DNA of 64,000 nucleotides from assembly GCA_963802745.1 (NCBI GenBank), contig CAWDKL010000047.1, positions 34,492 to 98,491 on the forward strand, read 5' to 3'. Made by a program: the position numbers and the translations under genes. This document shows, one piece after another, positions 16,608 through 26,456 of the stretch. The DNA comes from JAJPKK01 sp963802745 (GTDB taxonomy: Bacteria > Pseudomonadota > Alphaproteobacteria > Rhizobiales > Xanthobacteraceae). The first letter of the stretch is position 1, and each line of letters opens with the position of its first letter. The notes under the pieces are model-generated. The model was not told where the DNA came from, ran no database searches, and saw only the letters and a program-made list of their open reading frames with translations.

Positions 16608-17870
16608 ATGGATTTGTTCATGAACGACATGTCACTCGGCCCGTTGATCCACGTTGGCTTGGCGCCGACCCAAGCCGCTCGGCTGCGCACCATCGCGTTC
16701 CTAAACCTGGCCCACGCCATCGATCACTTCGTGCTGCTGATCTTTCCCGCCGTGGTGATCGGCCTCGAGGTGGTGTTCAACCGCTCTTATGCGGAAATGA
16801 TCACGCTATCGACCGCGGCTTTCGTCGCCTTCGGGGTGTTCTCGATCCCAGCCGGGTGGCTCGCCGACCGCTGGAGTCGGCGCAACATGATGGCGCTGTT
16901 CTATTTCGGCTGCGCGGCCTCTCTGGCTGCGGCCGGACTTTCGCCGACGCCGTTGATGCTGGCCATCGCCATGTTTCTGCTCGGCGTGTTCGCGGCAATT
17001 TACCATCCGGTCGGCATGGCGATGCTGATCGACGTCGCCAAAGCGCGCCCGCGCTCGCTCGCTTTCAACGGGGTTTGCGGCAATCTCGGCGTCACCTTTG
17101 CGGCCGGAATTTCGACCACGCTCGCGGCCGCGATCGATTGGCGCGCGGCATTCCTGGTGCCGGCCGCGATCTGCCTGATCACCGGCATCTTCTACCTGGC
17201 GCTGGTGCCGGACGACCGCCACCGTATCGGCAAGCGCAGTACCGCCGCGCCGGTGGCACTCTCGCCGCGCGCCGTGCTGACGACGTTCGGCTGCTATGTG
17301 GCGATCTCGATCGCCGGCGGCCTGACCTTCAACACTGCGCTGATTGCACTGCCCAAGCTGCTTGACGAGCGGATCGGCGGCGGCTTCTCGCTGGTCATGA
17401 TCGGCTGGCTGGCGACAGCCATCTTCCTGTGCGGTGCGATGGCACAGCTCACCGTCGGCCGGCTGCTGGAACGCCTGCCGCCCCATCTGTTGTTCGCCGG
17501 CGTGGCGACCTTGCAGTTCGCCGGGGTGTTATGGGCCGGCCATGCGACCGGAGCAGCGCTGGTCGTGGCCTTCGCGATCGCGATCGGAGGGATCTACGGC
17601 CAGATCACGGTGGGCGACATCGTGATGGCCCGCTACACATCCGACGCTTGGCGCGGCCGGTTCTATGCCGTGCGCTATTTCCTCACCTTCATCACGGCAG
17701 GTATTGCGGTGCAGATGATCGCGCAACTCTACGGCCGCGGCGGCGGCGATTTGGTGCTGGATGCCATCGCGACGACAGGCTTCATCATGATGGCCGCCGT
17801 CTATGTGCTCGCCGCCACCGTCCACGGCGCCGAGGCAGCGCACCGGTTCGCACACGCGCCAGCGGAATAG
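16608..17870 (+). CDS. MFS transporter (fosmidomycin-resistance-like)
   Basis: 420 residues with about 12 membrane segments. HAIDHFVLLIFPAVVIGLE at the start and IPAGWLADRWSRRNMMALFY (the MFS loop 2-3 signature D-R-x-x-R-R) fit the Fsr-type branch. FAAIYHPVGMAML resembles the conserved Y-H-P-x-G motif of that branch. A drug or metabolite exporter in the inner membrane is likely. The start is uncertain: ATG at 16608 or at 16620, neither with a good ribosome site. It stands alone after the secreted-protein gene on the same strand. Confidence 0.85.
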   Translation: MDLFMNDMSLGPLIHVGLAPTQAARLRTIAFLNLAHAIDHFVLLIFPAVVIGLEVVFNRSYAEMITLSTAAFVAFGVFSIPAGWLADRWSRRNMMALFYFGCAASLAAAGLSPTPLMLAIAMFLLGVFAAIYHPVGMAMLIDVAKARPRSLAFNGVCGNLGVTFAAGISTTLAAAIDWRAAFLVPAAICLITGIFYLALVPDDRHRIGKRSTAAPVALSPRAVLTTFGCYVAISIAGGLTFNTALIALPKLLDERIGGGFSLVMIGWLATAIFLCGAMAQLTVGRLLERLPPHLLFAGVATLQFAGVLWAGHATGAALVVAFAIAIGGIYGQITVGDIVMARYTSDAWRGRFYAVRYFLTFITAGIAVQMIAQLYGRGGGDLVLDAIATTGFIMMAAVYVLAATVHGAEAAHRFAHAPAE

Positions 17871-18088
17871 GTCCCGAAGGAACGCTCGGGAGCGCCAGCG
17901 CACCACCTTGGCCGTTACCGGAGACCATGTCCATCGACCGCGTTGGCGGTCCGGTTTCACGGTTTTCGGCCGCCTCCCCGAAATGACGAATGTGGTTTGG
18001 ATTCTCAGAGGTGAACCGCAGCCTGCCCACGGAAGGATGTGGAAAGCCGGTCCACCCCCGATCGGTCGAATGCCTTGCCAGACTTGGT

Positions 18089-19102
18089 TTAGAATGAAGT
18101 TTTGAGCTTCAGCTGATCCAAGCGGTTGATCGAGTGGACGTGAATCTGCAGCCGCTCGTGGTTGTGCAGAATCTCGAGGGGCACATCGGTTCCGGCGTCG
18201 CCCTGCGACCACACCTTCCGATAGAAATCCGACAGAGTCTTCGGGGCTTCGCCGTTGACCTCAAGGATGATATCACCCTTGCGCATGCCGGCCTTCTCAG
18301 CCGGCGCGCCGGGGACCACGCGGCTCACCACCAGATGACCGCCGACGTCGTCGGTATTGAGGCCCAGCCACGGATGCGCGACCGCCGGATGGCCTTCCGC
18401 TAGCAGATCCCCCAAAATCGGCCCGAGGCGGTCGATCGGCACGAACATATTGCCGCGCATGCCGTCTCCCTTGCCGGAGGCATCGCCGACGATGAGCGAG
18501 CCGACACCGACGAGCTTGCCGTCGTGACCGATCAGCGCCGCGCCGCTCCAAGCCGGATGCGGCGGTTCCGTGAAGATCGCCTCGTCGAGCATGTATTCCC
18601 AGTTGCCGGCGAATTCCCGCTTCGAGATGACATGCACCGGCTTCATGCCGTTGACGCCACCGTAGCTTGCGATCAGCACCGGATCGCCCTGCTTCACGTC
18701 GGCGGATTTGCCCATCTGCAGGGCACGGACCTTCAGCGGCGAGATCGTCTGCAGCAATCCGAATCCGGATTCATTGTCGTAACCGACCACGTTGGCCGCA
18801 ATGGTGTGGCCATCATTGGTCGCCACTTCCGCACCGACGGCCTCCACCATCAGGTAACCGATCGTCAGGACCAAGCCGTTGTTGTCGATAACGATCCCGG
18901 TGCCCTCGCGCTCGCGGCCAAGCCCCTCGACGGTGCGGCCATCCTGAGCGATGAAGGTTTTGATGTGAACGACCCCCGACAGCAACTGCTCCAGCGACGG
19001 GGCTTGGGCGTGGACCGCCACGGGAGCCCAAGCCGCTAGGGCGATGCCGAGTACCAACCTGCGAGCCTGCCCGACCGCATCCGAACCCAAAGAAACGCGC
19101 AT
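18089..19102 (-). CDS. S1C trypsin-fold protein with a PDZ domain, catalytic triad degenerate
   Basis: 337 residues from the ATG at 19102, which has a strong AAAGGAGG ribosome site 5 bases upstream. Signal peptide to about residue 33. The DegP-like trypsin fold spans about residues 42-235 and a PDZ domain about 244-325 (GAPAEKAGMRKGDIILEVNG). At the triad positions, the usual TNNHV has become LTIGYLMVE (no His near residue 83) and the usual TDLAL has become ESGFGLL (no Asp near 113). Around the nucleophile it reads AWSGAALI (Ser186) where GNSGGPL is normal. It therefore probably cannot cleave peptide bonds. A periplasmic binding or chaperone role is an inference. Similar degenerate proteins seem to exist in other rhizobia. 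Confidence 0.85.
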   Translation of the reverse strand: MRVSLGSDAVGQARRLVLGIALAAWAPVAVHAQAPSLEQLLSGVVHIKTFIAQDGRTVEGLGREREGTGIVIDNNGLVLTIGYLMVEAVGAEVATNDGHTIAANVVGYDNESGFGLLQTISPLKVRALQMGKSADVKQGDPVLIASYGGVNGMKPVHVISKREFAGNWEYMLDEAIFTEPPHPAWSGAALIGHDGKLVGVGSLIVGDASGKGDGMRGNMFVPIDRLGPILGDLLAEGHPAVAHPWLGLNTDDVGGHLVVSRVVPGAPAEKAGMRKGDIILEVNGEAPKTLSDFYRKVWSQGDAGTDVPLEILHNHERLQIHVHSINRLDQLKLKTSF

Positions 19103-19290
19103 GTCTGCCTCCTTTGAACGGCGACCAACATGCATAGGCTATACCATTTTTCGAAAACACCAATATGAAATCGTTAGAAAACTGTCACGTGCTCGCAACA
19201 TCGTGGGAGGTATTTAATGTCGCGACGGCAAGGTGATCCATCCAGCAGCGCGTCGATCGCACCGCTGGTTGCTGAGTGCGAAGTCGCCGG

Positions 19291-20499
19291 TTACTCGGCT
19301 GCCGCACGTTGCGCGCTGCCATGGGCGGATACGATGTAGTCCATCGCGGCCTGGACCCCACCCTTGCGGATCGGGACGCCCGCAAGCGTCAGCGCCATCT
19401 CGGTGCCGGCCAGCGCGCCCAAGATCGTTAGGTCATTGGTGTCGCCGAGATGCCCGATGCGGAAGTATTTCCCCGCGTATGGCCCGAAGCTCATGCCGTA
19501 GGAGATATCGAAGGTATCGAGTGCCAGATTGCGCAGCCGGTCGGCATCATGGCCATCGGGAAGCAGCACGGCCGTCACGGTCGGCGAATAGTATTTCGGA
19601 TCGCGGCAGAGGATTTCCAAGCCCCAAGCGCGCACCGCGCGCCGGGTGGCCTCGGCAAACCGGTCATGGCGGGAAAACACATTGTCGAGGCCCTCTTCGT
19701 GCAGCATATCGACTGCGACGACGAGGCCGTGCAGCATGTTGGTGGCCGGCGTGTAGGGGAAGAAGCCGTTGCGGTTGGCGTTCAGCATGTCCTCCCACGA
19801 CCAGAATGATTTCGGCAGTTTGGAGGTCTTGGAAACCGCGATCGCCTTGTCGCTCAGCGCGTTGAACGACATGCCGGGCGGCAGCATCAGCCCCTTCTGC
19901 GCGCCGCCGATGGTGACATCCACGCCCCATTCGTCGTGACGATAATCGGCCGATGCGAGCGACGAAATGGTGTCGACGAGCAATAGCGCCGGATGGCCGG
20001 CGCGATCGATGGCGCGACGGATTTCCACGATCGGCGACAGGCAGCCGGTCGCCGTTTCGTTGTGCAGCACGCAGACGGCCTTGATCTCGTGGGTCTTGTC
20101 TTCCCGCAGCTTCGCCTCGATCGCGGCCGGATCGGCGCCGGTGCGCCAATCGGTGGAAATGAACTCCGGCTTCAGGCCCAGTTTGACGGCCATGTTCTTC
20201 CACAGGGTGGCAAATTGGCCGGTCTCGACCATCAGCACGCGATCGCCCGCCGACAGCGTGTTGACCAGCGCGGCTTCCCAGGCGCCCGTGCCGGTCGCCG
20301 TATAGATGATGACCGGATTGACGGTCTTGAAGATGGTTTTGATGCCATCGAGCGCCCGCTTGGCCAGCTTGCCGAATTCGGGACCGCGGTGATCGATGAT
20401 CGGTGTATCCATCGCCCGCAAGATGCGATCCGGAATGGGGGTCGGCCCCGGGATCTGCAGAAAATGGCGGCCGGCGGTGCGTGATGAATTTTTCGACAT
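19291..20499 (-). CDS. sgaA: Class V aminotransferase, serine/alanine-glyoxylate type
   Basis: 402 residues. QIPGPTPIPDRILRAMDTPI is the start typical of alanine/serine-glyoxylate aminotransferases. Lys202 in TIGGAQKGLMLPPGM binds pyridoxal phosphate; LLLVDTISSLASADYRHDEW supplies the Asp that contacts the pyridine nitrogen. SVGSDxD-type residues do not apply to this class. The enzyme moves the amino group of serine (or alanine) to glyoxylate, making glycine, and acts in the cytosol. It is divergent from a GlcD/GlcF-type oxidase, which makes sense because such an oxidase could supply glyoxylate or a related keto acid. I prefer serine-glyoxylate, but alanine-glyoxylate is possible. Confidence 0.9.
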   Translation of the reverse strand: MSKNSSRTAGRHFLQIPGPTPIPDRILRAMDTPIIDHRGPEFGKLAKRALDGIKTIFKTVNPVIIYTATGTGAWEAALVNTLSAGDRVLMVETGQFATLWKNMAVKLGLKPEFISTDWRTGADPAAIEAKLREDKTHEIKAVCVLHNETATGCLSPIVEIRRAIDRAGHPALLLVDTISSLASADYRHDEWGVDVTIGGAQKGLMLPPGMSFNALSDKAIAVSKTSKLPKSFWSWEDMLNANRNGFFPYTPATNMLHGLVVAVDMLHEEGLDNVFSRHDRFAEATRRAVRAWGLEILCRDPKYYSPTVTAVLLPDGHDADRLRNLALDTFDISYGMSFGPYAGKYFRIGHLGDTNDLTILGALAGTEMALTLAGVPIRKGGVQAAMDYIVSAHGSAQRAAAE

Positions 20500-20778
20500 G
20501 GCGCGTTATAGACCTTTTAAGGCTCGGACGGATCGCGTGGCATACCTCCCGCTATGAGAGGGGTTGGCCGTTGGAAGCGAGGTGGGGTGCGAGAATCGGG
20601 TTGAGACTAATCTGGGCAACTCGCGCCCACCGGTGCCCAAAGACACGCCGTCCACTCCGGACACGGAGGGGGACTTCGCTTGCCGCCATCAAGGACGAAT
20701 GCGACAGTCAGTCAAGTGCGTTCGACGCACCGCTGGCCGATCGAATGACGCAAGCTTCATGCAGGAACCCCACCGACG

Positions 20779-23700
20779 ATGCAAACCACGGCGACAACCG
20801 CACCCGGATTGGAACGCAGGCTAAGGTCCGAAATCTCCGGCGACATCTGGTTCGACCGCTTCACCCGCGGCCGTTATGCGACCGATGCGTCCCATTACCA
20901 GATGCTGCCGGTCGGCGTGGTGGCGCCGCGCACGATGGCGGAAGCCGAGCGCGCGATTGCGCTGGCACGCCAGGAGGGCATGACGGTGTTACCGCGCGGC
21001 GGTGGCACCTCGCAGAGCGGCCAGACGGTCAATCATTCGCTGGTGATCGATTGCTCCAAGTATCTCAACCGCATCGTTGATCTCGACGTGGCGGGCCGGC
21101 GCTGCGTCGTCGAGCCCGGCATCGTGCTCGACGATCTCAACCGCCAGCTTAAAGCGCACGGGCTGTGGTTCCCGGTGGATATTTCCACCGCCTCGCGCGC
21201 CACGCTCGGCGGCATGGCGGGCAACAATTCCTGCGGCGCCCGCTCGCTGCGCTATGGTGTTACCCGCGATAACGTGCTGTCGATCGATGCTGTACTCGCG
21301 GACGGCACCGCCGCGCATTTCGGTCCCGTCGGTGCGGGATTGCGCGACTTGCCGGCGGGTTCGCCGATGCGCGCGCTGACCGAGGATCTGCTCGCCATCG
21401 GAGTGCGGGAATCCGACGAGATCGCGTCGCGCTTCCCAAAAGTGCAGCGCCGGGTCGGCGGCTACAATCTCGACGCCATCGCCCCCAATGCGCCGGTGCA
21501 CAATCTTGCGCAGCTGCTCGTCGGCTCGGAAGGGACGCTGGCTTTCTCGACCAAGCTCGAGCTCAAGCTGTGGCCGCTGCTCGGCCGCCGCGCGGTCGGC
21601 GCCTGCCATTTCGGCCGCTTCTACGACGCCATGGATGCGGCCCAGCACATCGTCAAGCTGAAGCCCATCGCGGTCGAACTGGTCAACCGCACGATGATCG
21701 AGCTCGCCCGCGCCATCGACATGTTCCGCCCAACCGTCAACGCCTTCGTGCGCGGCGCACCGGACGCGGTGCTGCTGGTCGAGTTTGCCGAAGAAGACTG
21801 GGACGAGAATCTGAGCCGCTTGAAGCAACTCGGCGCCCTGATGGGCGACCTCGGCTATGCCTGGGACAAGACCGGCGCCAAGCAGGGCGGCGTTGTCGAG
21901 GTGCTGGACCCGAAGCTGCAGGGCGCTATCACGGAGGTGCGGACCGCCGGCCTCAATATCATGATGTCCATGAAGGAGGAGGGCAAGCCGATCTCCTTCG
22001 TGGAGGACTGCGCGGTGCCGCTGGAGCATCTGGCCGAATACACCGACCGGTTGAGCCAGGTGTTCGAAAAGCACGGCACGCGCGGCACCTGGTATGCCCA
22101 TGCGTCGGTCGGCTGTCTGCATGTGCGTCCCGTGCTCAACCTGCGGCTCGAAAAGGACAAGGCCGCAATGCGGGCGATTGCAGAGGAGGCCTTTGCGTTC
22201 GTGCGCGAATACAAGGGCTCGCATTCGGGCGAGCATGGCGACGGCTTGGTGCGCTCGGAATTCCACGAGGTGATGTTCGGCAAGCGCCTGGTGCGCGCGT
22301 TCGAGGAGGTGAAGGACCGCTTCGACCCGGGCCACGTGCTCAACCCCGGAAAAATCGTGCGGGCGCCGAAGTTCGATGACCGGGAGAATTTCCGCTTCGG
22401 CCCCGGCTACCACGGCGTGCCGATGACGACGGCGCTCGACTGGTCGGCCTATACGGGGGTCGGCGGCGGTTTCCAGGGCGCCGTCGAAATGTGCAACAAC
22501 AACGGCGCCTGTAGGGCTTTGGCCGGCGGCGTCATGTGCCCGTCCTACCGGGTGACGCGGGACGAGAAGGACGTCACGCGCGGGCGCGCCAATACGCTGC
22601 GGCTGGCGGTGACGGGCCAGCTCGGTGCCGATGCATTTACCTCCGACGAGATGGCGGAGACCATGAAGCTCTGCGTCTCCTGCAAGGCCTGCCGGCGCGA
22701 ATGCCCGACCGGCGTCGACATGGCGCGCATGAAAATCGAGGTGCAGCGTGCGCGCGCCGCCAAACGCGGGCTCTCGCTGCACAACCGTCTGGTGGGGTAT
22801 TTGCCCCGTTACGCGCCGGCTGCCGCACGGCTGTCCTGGCTGCTCAATTTGCGCGACATAGTGCCGGGCGCCGCCGTGCTGTCGGAGCGCATCGCGGGCT
22901 TCTCGGCACGGCGCACGCTGCCGCGTTGGCGCCGCGACTGGTTCCGCGATGGCGAGGATGGCTACTCCCTCCCGCGCTTGCGGGGGAGGGATGGGGTCGG
23001 GACCACCCCAGGCGCAGTGGCTGCGGAAACCGCCCCCTCCCTACCCTCCCCCGAAAACGGGGGAGGAAGCGCGCATCGCGACGGGGGAGGAAAACCCGAT
23101 CGTAATGTCGTGCTGTTCGCCGACACCTTCAACCGCTATTTCGAACCGGAAAATCTCCGTGCGGCCGTGGCGGTCCTGCGCGCCGGCGGCTACGAAGTCA
23201 CGGTGGCGACACCGGCGGACGGCACCTCGCGGCCGCTGTGCTGCGGCCGCACCTTCCTGGCCGTCGGCCTCGTCGAGGAGGCCCGCCGCGAGGCGGAGCG
23301 GACCGTCGCGGCGCTGGCCCCTTGGGCTGAGCGCGGCATCGCCATCGTGGGCCTGGAGCCGAGTTGTTTGTTCTCTTTCCGCGACGAAGTCCCCGCCATG
23401 ATGAAGGACCCACGATCTGCCCAGATTGCAGGTCAAGCGATGCTGTTCGAGGAGTTCCTGGTCCGCGAGGCCGGCGCCGGCCGACTCACGCTGCCGCTGT
23501 CGCCGCTGCCGGGGCCGGCCGTGCTGCACGGCCACTGCCACCAAAAGTCGTTCGGCGCGATGGGGGCGGTGGAAGGCGCGCTCCACCTCATTCCGGAGCT
23601 CAAACTCGAAACCATCGAATTCGAGCTGCTGCGGCATGGCCGGAAGCTTCGGCTATCACGCGGACACAATCGACGTGTCGCTCGCCATGGGCGAGCTATC

Positions 23701-23848
23701 CCTGCTGCCGGCGGTGCGCAAAGCGCCCGAAAATGCCGTCATCGTGGCGGACGGCACCTCGTGCCGGCATCAAATCCATGACGGCACGGGCCGTGAGGCT
23801 CTCCACGTTGCCCGCGTGCTTGCCGGCAATCTCAAGGCACCATCATAG
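20779..23848 (+). pseudogene. GlcD-GlcF-type fusion dehydrogenase (FAD plus Fe-S), frameshifted near its end
   Basis: About 1020 residues if repaired. Residues 30-480 form the FAD_binding_4 / FAD-linked oxidase part (VLPRGGGTSQSGQTVNHSLV; NSCGARSLRYGVTRDN; ending HVLNPGKIV). Then come Fe-S motifs CNNNGACRALAGGVMCPSY and CVSCKACRRECPTGVD. The CCG domain follows with CCGRTFL and CHQKSFGAMG. The second CCG motif, CCGMAGSFGYH, and the rest to the stop at 23848 are in the +1 frame; the shift lies near 23630-23640. The span is 3070 bases, one over a multiple of three. Such enzymes oxidise D-lactate, glycolate or D-2-hydroxyglutarate and pass electrons to quinone. A palindromic repeat (22967-23090) adds about 45 residues in frame between the Fe-S and CCG parts. 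Confidence 0.85.
22967..23090. repeat. Palindromic repeat element inside the GlcDF-like gene, translated in frame
   Basis: Two hairpins flank the element. At 22967-22990, CCCTCCCGCG pairs with CGGGGGAGGG around CTTG with one mismatch. At 23045-23066, CCTCCCCCG pairs perfectly with CGGGGGAGG around AAAA. A third copy of CGGGGGAGG lies at 23082-23090. In between, GGGAGGGATGGGG and CCCCTCCCTACCC face each other. The reading frame stays open, encoding YSLPRLRGRDGVG and then SLPSPENGGG. Homologous protein sequence resumes at NVVLFADTFNRYFEPENL, so the element sits in a linker. Confidence 0.8.
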
Positions 23849-24175
23849 CACCGCGGTCGTCGCGGGCCGGTCTGCTGATTCGGGTTGCGGCACCGCCGCA
23901 AGCCGGCAAAACGGCGCCCGCATCGAATCCGAGGGGCACTGGAGGGGGGACATGTCGCGCGAGTGCTCGCCATGAACCTCGCTTGGGCGCAGAGAAGCCC
24001 GGTGAGCTCTTGCAATTCCCTTGCGGCGCGCGCGCAAACCGGCAAAATGACGACCGGAGAAGCCCGCACGCCTGTTACCGAGAGAAATAAAGTCGAGCGG
24101 AACGAAGGCTTGGTTGGAGCAAGCAGCCCGGGTTCAATCCGCCCGAGATTCTAAGGGGTAGAGGGAAACGTCATC
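23849..24175. other. Non-coding stretch upstream of an MFS gene
   Basis: About 330 bases between the dehydrogenase and the MFS gene on the same strand. I see no gene and no clear terminator. A GAGGG ribosome-site-like sequence precedes the MFS start. Confidence 0.3.
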
Positions 24176-25537
24176 ATGCAAGAGAAACGCACCTATGGGC
24201 GCTGGTACATCCTGGCGATCATTTGCCTTATGTACCTTATCACCTACCTCGATCGGGTGGTCATGTCGAACACGGCGCCGGAGATCCAGAAGGAGTTCGG
24301 CATCGACAACGCCACCAAGGGCGTAATCCTGAGCGCGCTGTTCTGGGGCTATTCGCTGTTTCAGGTGCCCGGCGGCTGGCTCAGCGAACGGTTTGGTCCG
24401 CGGGCGGCGCTGGCAGGCCTGGTGACGTTCTGGTCGCTCACCACGATGGCGGTGGGGTTCGCGAGCAACTGGGTGTCCTTCGCCGTGCTGCTGTTCGTCC
24501 TCGGCGCCGGCGAGGCCGGCGCATTTCCGGGCGCAACACGGGCCATGCAGATGTGGTACCCGAGGAGCGAACGCGGCTTCGCCCAAGGATTTACCCACAG
24601 CGCGAGCCGGTTCGGCGCCTTCATCGCGCCGACCATCATCGTGCTGATCATCGCCGGGCACGTCAACATCGGCTCGCTATCGATCAACGGTACACCGCTC
24701 GGCTGGCGCTGGGCGTTTTACATTTGCGGTGCCGGTGGCATCATTTGGTCGGTACTTTGGTATTTGGTCTATCGCAACACCCCGGAAGAGCATGGTCTCG
24801 TCGGCCGCGCGGAACTGGAATATATTCGCGGCGTTGACGCCCATGGGAGGCTGAATCCGGCAGACCTCGCCAAGGATCGCCCTAAGGTGCCGTGGAGCAC
24901 GCTGCTGCCGTCGTCGAATATGTGGGCGATCATGTGCGCCTACGTGACCTACATTTACGGCCTGACCATTTTCCTGACCTGGCTGGTGTCCTATCTCAAC
25001 GACGCCCGGCACTTCAGCGCCAACGAGGCCCGCACGTTATCCCAGTGGCCTCTGTTGGGGATGGTCGTCGGCAACATCGTCGGCGGACTGGCGACAGACT
25101 GGCTGCTCCACAAAACCGGAAGCACGCGGTTCGCGCGGCGCTCGGTTGCCATCACCGGGCTGCTCGTCTGTGCAGCGTTCATCGTGACGGCCGCGTTGGT
25201 GGAGGATTCATATACCTGCGTGTATTGCCTGACCGGCGCAGGGTTCTTCCTCGAATGCACCATCGGGGCCTCCTGGTCAGTGCCTATGGACACCGGAGGA
25301 CGGTACTCTGGAACCGTATCCGCCATGATGAACATGGCCGGACAGCTGTTCGGCGCAACGCTTTCACCCTTGGTGTTCGGTTACTTTGCGCAGCATGACA
25401 ACTATCAGGCACCGTGGATCGTGGCGGCCATTATGCTCGTTATTGGTGCTGGCATATGGGGCTTCTGGCTCGATCCCGAGCGCTCGGTGGTGGAAAAGGA
25501 CAGGGCGCCCGCGGCGGTGCCGGCACCTGCCGTTTGA
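24176..25537 (+). CDS. MFS transporter, anion:cation symporter (ACS) type
   Basis: 453 residues with 12 predicted membrane segments. The start (RWYILAIICLMYLITYLDRV) and LFWGYSLFQVPGGWLSERFG belong to the ACS branch, which imports hexuronates, sugar acids, phthalate or similar organic anions with protons. GEAGAFPGATRAMQMWYP and the central loop followed by FLTWLVSYLNDAR fit well. Its position after a hydroxy-acid dehydrogenase and near a glyoxylate aminotransferase suggests uptake of an organic acid that feeds them, but that is inference. It converges on the bacterioferritin gene. Confidence 0.87.
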   Translation: MQEKRTYGRWYILAIICLMYLITYLDRVVMSNTAPEIQKEFGIDNATKGVILSALFWGYSLFQVPGGWLSERFGPRAALAGLVTFWSLTTMAVGFASNWVSFAVLLFVLGAGEAGAFPGATRAMQMWYPRSERGFAQGFTHSASRFGAFIAPTIIVLIIAGHVNIGSLSINGTPLGWRWAFYICGAGGIIWSVLWYLVYRNTPEEHGLVGRAELEYIRGVDAHGRLNPADLAKDRPKVPWSTLLPSSNMWAIMCAYVTYIYGLTIFLTWLVSYLNDARHFSANEARTLSQWPLLGMVVGNIVGGLATDWLLHKTGSTRFARRSVAITGLLVCAAFIVTAALVEDSYTCVYCLTGAGFFLECTIGASWSVPMDTGGRYSGTVSAMMNMAGQLFGATLSPLVFGYFAQHDNYQAPWIVAAIMLVIGAGIWGFWLDPERSVVEKDRAPAAVPAPAV

Positions 25538-25643
25538 AGATTCCACCTCGGCTGGAAACCGTAGCATCCGGTCGTTTGCGGATGCTACGTGGCGAGGTCG
25601 GAAACGTTGTCACATGATCGGAGCACCGCGTGACAATCATGGT

Positions 25644-25680
25644 CGGCACTCATCGCGCTGCGGCAGCGCGATGAGTGCCG
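25644..25680. terminator. Long perfect palindrome between convergent genes, possible bidirectional terminator
   Basis: 37 bases: two 18-base arms (CGGCACTCATCGCGCTGC and its exact complement) around a single G at 25662. It lies between the MFS stop (25537) and the bacterioferritin stop (25760), which converge. No T run follows on either side, so it may terminate by another mechanism, stabilise transcripts, or be a mobile palindromic repeat. Confidence 0.5.
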
Positions 25681-25759
25681 CTACGTGAGCGCGATGCGTC
25701 CCGCGGATTGAAAACCGGCTGCAGCGTTGAGCCTGATGGCTTCGCGCCATCCGCGCCAA

Positions 25760-26242
25760 TCAATCGTGGTCGTCTTTGCCGATATGGTACTGAGCATAAA
25801 GCTCAAGGCCAAGGCGGGCGACCAGTTCGAGCTGGGTTTCCAGGTAATCGATGTGTTCTTCCTCGTCGCTCATGATCTTTTCGAACAGGTCGCGGGTCAC
25901 GTAGTCCTTGGCGCCGTGGCAATAAGTTGCCGCCTCCTGGTAGAGCGCCCGCGCCGACATTTCCGCCGCCAGGTCGCAGTCGAGCACTTCCTTCACGGTC
26001 TGGCCGATGTGAAGCGGGTCGAGCACCTGCATGTTCGGGAAGCCGTCGAGGAATATGATGCGGTGCACCAATTTGTCCGCGTGCTCCATCTCCTCAATGG
26101 ATTCCTTGCGCCATTTCTTGGCCAGCGTCTGATAGCCCCAGTTCTCCAGCAGACGATAATGCAGCCAGTATTGATTTACTGCCGTCAGCTCGTGACGCAA
26201 TGCCTTGTTGAGATATTCGACGACCGTTGCATCTCCACGCAT
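25760..26242 (-). CDS. bfr: Bacterioferritin
   Basis: 160 residues, the usual length. All di-iron ferroxidase ligands are in place: Glu18, Glu51, His54, Glu94, Glu127 and His130 (IEEMEHADK; DLAAEMSAR; SDEEEH). Met52 in EEMEH is the inter-subunit haem ligand. The protein forms a 24-subunit cytosolic shell that oxidises Fe(II) and stores it as mineral. Bfd, encoded upstream on the same strand, mobilises the iron. The leader contains two copies of a 16-base repeat (26307-26338). Iron control is expected from the family but not proven here. Confidence 0.96.
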   Translation of the reverse strand: MRGDATVVEYLNKALRHELTAVNQYWLHYRLLENWGYQTLAKKWRKESIEEMEHADKLVHRIIFLDGFPNMQVLDPLHIGQTVKEVLDCDLAAEMSARALYQEAATYCHGAKDYVTRDLFEKIMSDEEEHIDYLETQLELVARLGLELYAQYHIGKDDHD

Positions 26243-26306
26243 GGCTTGTTCTCGCTTTGTCTGTGATTGGGGAGTGGTTCTGGCGGTACGCTATCGGCAA
26301 TCCCAG

Positions 26307-26338
26307 TTTATAGCAATTCCAATTTATAGCAATTCCAA
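26307..26338. repeat. Two tandem 16-base repeats in the bfr leader
   Basis: TTTATAGCAATTCCAA occurs at 26307-26322 and again exactly at 26323-26338. A decayed third copy (GGCAATCCCAG) lies just before at 26296-26306. The repeats sit 65-96 bases upstream of the bfr start, between bfr and bfd. They could be operator repeats or a short tandem repeat without function. Confidence 0.6.
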
Positions 26339-26456
26339 TGTGCGTCCCCCAAGACGCGTTCTTTCACCGCGGGGCCCCTGTGCCCCACGGTCCATCAACG
26401 CGTATGGAAAGCGAAGCGATCAGCGGCGCGACACGTAAAAGCGTGTCCACCGCACC

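Noticed and set aside
20989..22782. A 597-codon minus-strand open frame
   Set aside because: Antisense to the FAD/Fe-S dehydrogenase, whose motifs are clear in the other strand.
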